Shown here piece by piece: positions 5,882 to 6,874 of a stretch of 6,874 nt of DNA. The notes under the pieces were generated by a model. That model had not been told where the DNA came from. It saw nothing but the letters and a program-made list of their open reading frames with translations, and did no database searches. Position 1 is the stretch's first letter. Every line of letters begins with the position of its first letter. A program made the translations under genes and the position numbers. This stretch comes from Bacillota bacterium (GTDB taxonomy: Bacteria; Bacillota; Clostridia; Peptostreptococcales; Anaerovoracaceae): positions 1-6,874 of the forward strand of contig JAEEIC010000045.1 of NCBI GenBank assembly GCA_016281165.1, in the 5' to 3' direction.

Positions 5882-6874
5882 CTAATCCCTTCCTCTTACT
5901 ACGGGGAACATTCCGCCGCTGCCGCTTATATACACATAGGGGAGCCTGAGGCTCACGGCGGTCACTATGGTGTCGAAGAAGCTCCCGGTCTTCTCGCCCA
6001 TCTCGTCGGCGGTGATCTCCAGATCCCCGCTGCGGCCGATGAGCACAGCCTCGTCGTAGAGCGAGGCCCCGGGAACGTCCGTAAGATCTATCATCATCTG
6101 GTCCATGCACAGGGGGCCCAGTATGGGAGCCCTGCGGCCCCTCACCAGCACATAGCCCGTGCCGGCGCTCCAGTTCCTGGGGATGCCGTCGGCGTAGCCC
6201 AGGTTGAGAGTGCCGATGAGGCTGGGCCTTTCGACCCTGCTGACGCGGTTGTAGCCTACGGTGGTCCCGGCGGGGACCTCCTTGACGTGCATGACGAGGG
6301 CCTTGACGCTCATGGCCGCCTTAAAGCCGTAGCGGGGCATCAGGGTGTCGACGTAGCTGCCGAACATGACGGCGCCCGTCCTCACCATCTGATACTGGGC
6401 CGAGGGCCTGGTCATGGCGGCGAAGCTGTTGCATATGCTGCAGAGCTTCAGGGGGACGCCTTTTTCAAGGAGCTTTTCCCTGATGGCGGCGAAGCGCTGC
6501 TCCTGCAGGTCGGTAAAGGCGACGCCCTCGGCAGAGAGGTCGTTGGAGCCCGCGAAGTGAGACATGAGGCCGAGAAGCTCAAGCCCTTCCGTCTCGCTCA
6601 GGGCCTTTATCTCCTCGACCGAGGCGGGATCCTCGGACTGAAAGCCTATGCGCCCCATGCCGGTGTCGACGAGAGCGAAGACCGGCGCCTTGGCACCTCT
6701 CGCCTTCGCGGCCGCGGCGAGCTTCTTCGCGTAGCCGCTGCCCGAGACGCCGGTCACGAGCCCGTAATCGAGCACGGTCTCGATCTGGCCGGGCCAGACG
6801 AGGCTCAGGACTATTATCATGGCGTCGCCGGTAAGGGTCCTGACAGCGATGCCCTCCTCGACGGTGGCGACGGC
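5882..6874 (-). CDS. alr: Alanine racemase, upstream tandem copy, N-terminus cut by window edge
   Basis: The frame is open from the right edge to TAG at 5882, giving 330 residues that begin AVATVEEG. They align from residue 67 of the downstream copy, so about 66 N-terminal residues, including the PLP-lysine motif KANAYGHG, lie outside the window; the Met codon at 6820 is internal, not the start. By hand alignment over 316 positions the two copies share about 65% identity. Visible motifs are MGRIGF, LMSHF, ICNSF, VRTGAVMFG, VGYNR with the catalytic Tyr (codon 6251-6253), LGYADG and LCMDQ. Like its neighbour it has Ser in place of the His of HxANS (codon 6437-6439); at the inner-gate position it has Leu (codon 5948-5950). 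The C-terminal tail is short and basic (VVRGRD), unlike the acidic tail of the other copy. Whether it prefers alanine, serine or another amino acid cannot be told. Confidence 0.92.
   Translation of the reverse strand, partial: AVATVEEGIAVRTLTGDAMIIVLSLVWPGQIETVLDYGLVTGVSGSGYAKKLAAAAKARGAKAPVFALVDTGMGRIGFQSEDPASVEEIKALSETEGLELLGLMSHFAGSNDLSAEGVAFTDLQEQRFAAIREKLLEKGVPLKLCSICNSFAAMTRPSAQYQMVRTGAVMFGSYVDTLMPRYGFKAAMSVKALVMHVKEVPAGTTVGYNRVSRVERPSLIGTLNLGYADGIPRNWSAGTGYVLVRGRRAPILGPLCMDQMMIDLTDVPGASLYDEAVLIGRSGDLEITADEMGEKTGSFFDTIVTAVSLRLPYVYISGSGGMFPVVRGRD
6170..6205 (-). repeat. 36-nt identity with the downstream alr copy
   Basis: This is the second member of the direct-repeat pair described at 4960-4995, lying within the upstream racemase gene. 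Identity breaks off on both sides at synonymous or substituted codons. Confidence 0.85.

Noticed and set aside
6820..6874. Met codon at 6820 as the start of a short racemase
   Set aside because: The frame stays open to the right edge and the translated residues AVATVEEGIAVRTLTGDA align with the paralog, so the gene continues beyond the window.

Overview
The window is a GC-rich stretch (roughly 60-65% G+C by eye) of bacterial chromosome carrying ordinary housekeeping and cell-envelope genes. A DUF1934 (YwiB-type) beta-barrel protein beside Hsp33, an S41 protease with a C-terminal peptidoglycan-binding domain, strong purine-rich Shine-Dalgarno sites, and frequent AGG (Arg) and ATA (Ile) codons despite the high G+C all suggest a GC-rich Firmicute, most likely an uncultured member of the Clostridia. 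This placement is an inference. I see no insertion sequence, phage gene, tRNA, rRNA or CRISPR array.

Layout. (1) Positions 1-1287, minus strand: a small DUF4177 protein followed 17 bp later by ispE (4-diphosphocytidyl-2-C-methylerythritol kinase), whose C-terminus runs off the left edge. (2) Positions 1288-1474: a divergent intergenic region with back-to-back candidate extended -10 promoters, an 8-bp inverted repeat in the DUF4177 leader and a perfect 14-bp palindrome in the hslO leader. (3) Positions 1475-4443, plus strand: a tight three-gene operon of hslO (Hsp33 redox chaperone), the DUF1934 gene and an exported S41 C-terminal processing protease, with a 13-bp gap and then an 8-bp overlap. 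(4) Positions 4444-4668: the convergent gap, holding a strong intrinsic terminator oriented mainly for the minus-strand alr transcript. (5) Positions 4669-6874, minus strand: two tandem alanine racemase paralogs 19 bp apart and about 65% identical. The upstream copy is cut by the right edge and lacks its first ~66 residues, including the PLP lysine.

Together the genes touch the cell envelope at several points. IspE feeds isoprenoid precursor (and so undecaprenyl carrier) synthesis, the racemases make D-alanine for peptidoglycan, and the S41 protease is exported and probably docks on the wall. Hsp33 and DUF1934 are cytoplasmic companions of that protease gene. The most notable features are the tandem alr duplication, with shared departures from the canonical active site, and an IspE lengthened by hydrophilic insertions. 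I found nothing that convincingly amounts to a new biological system.
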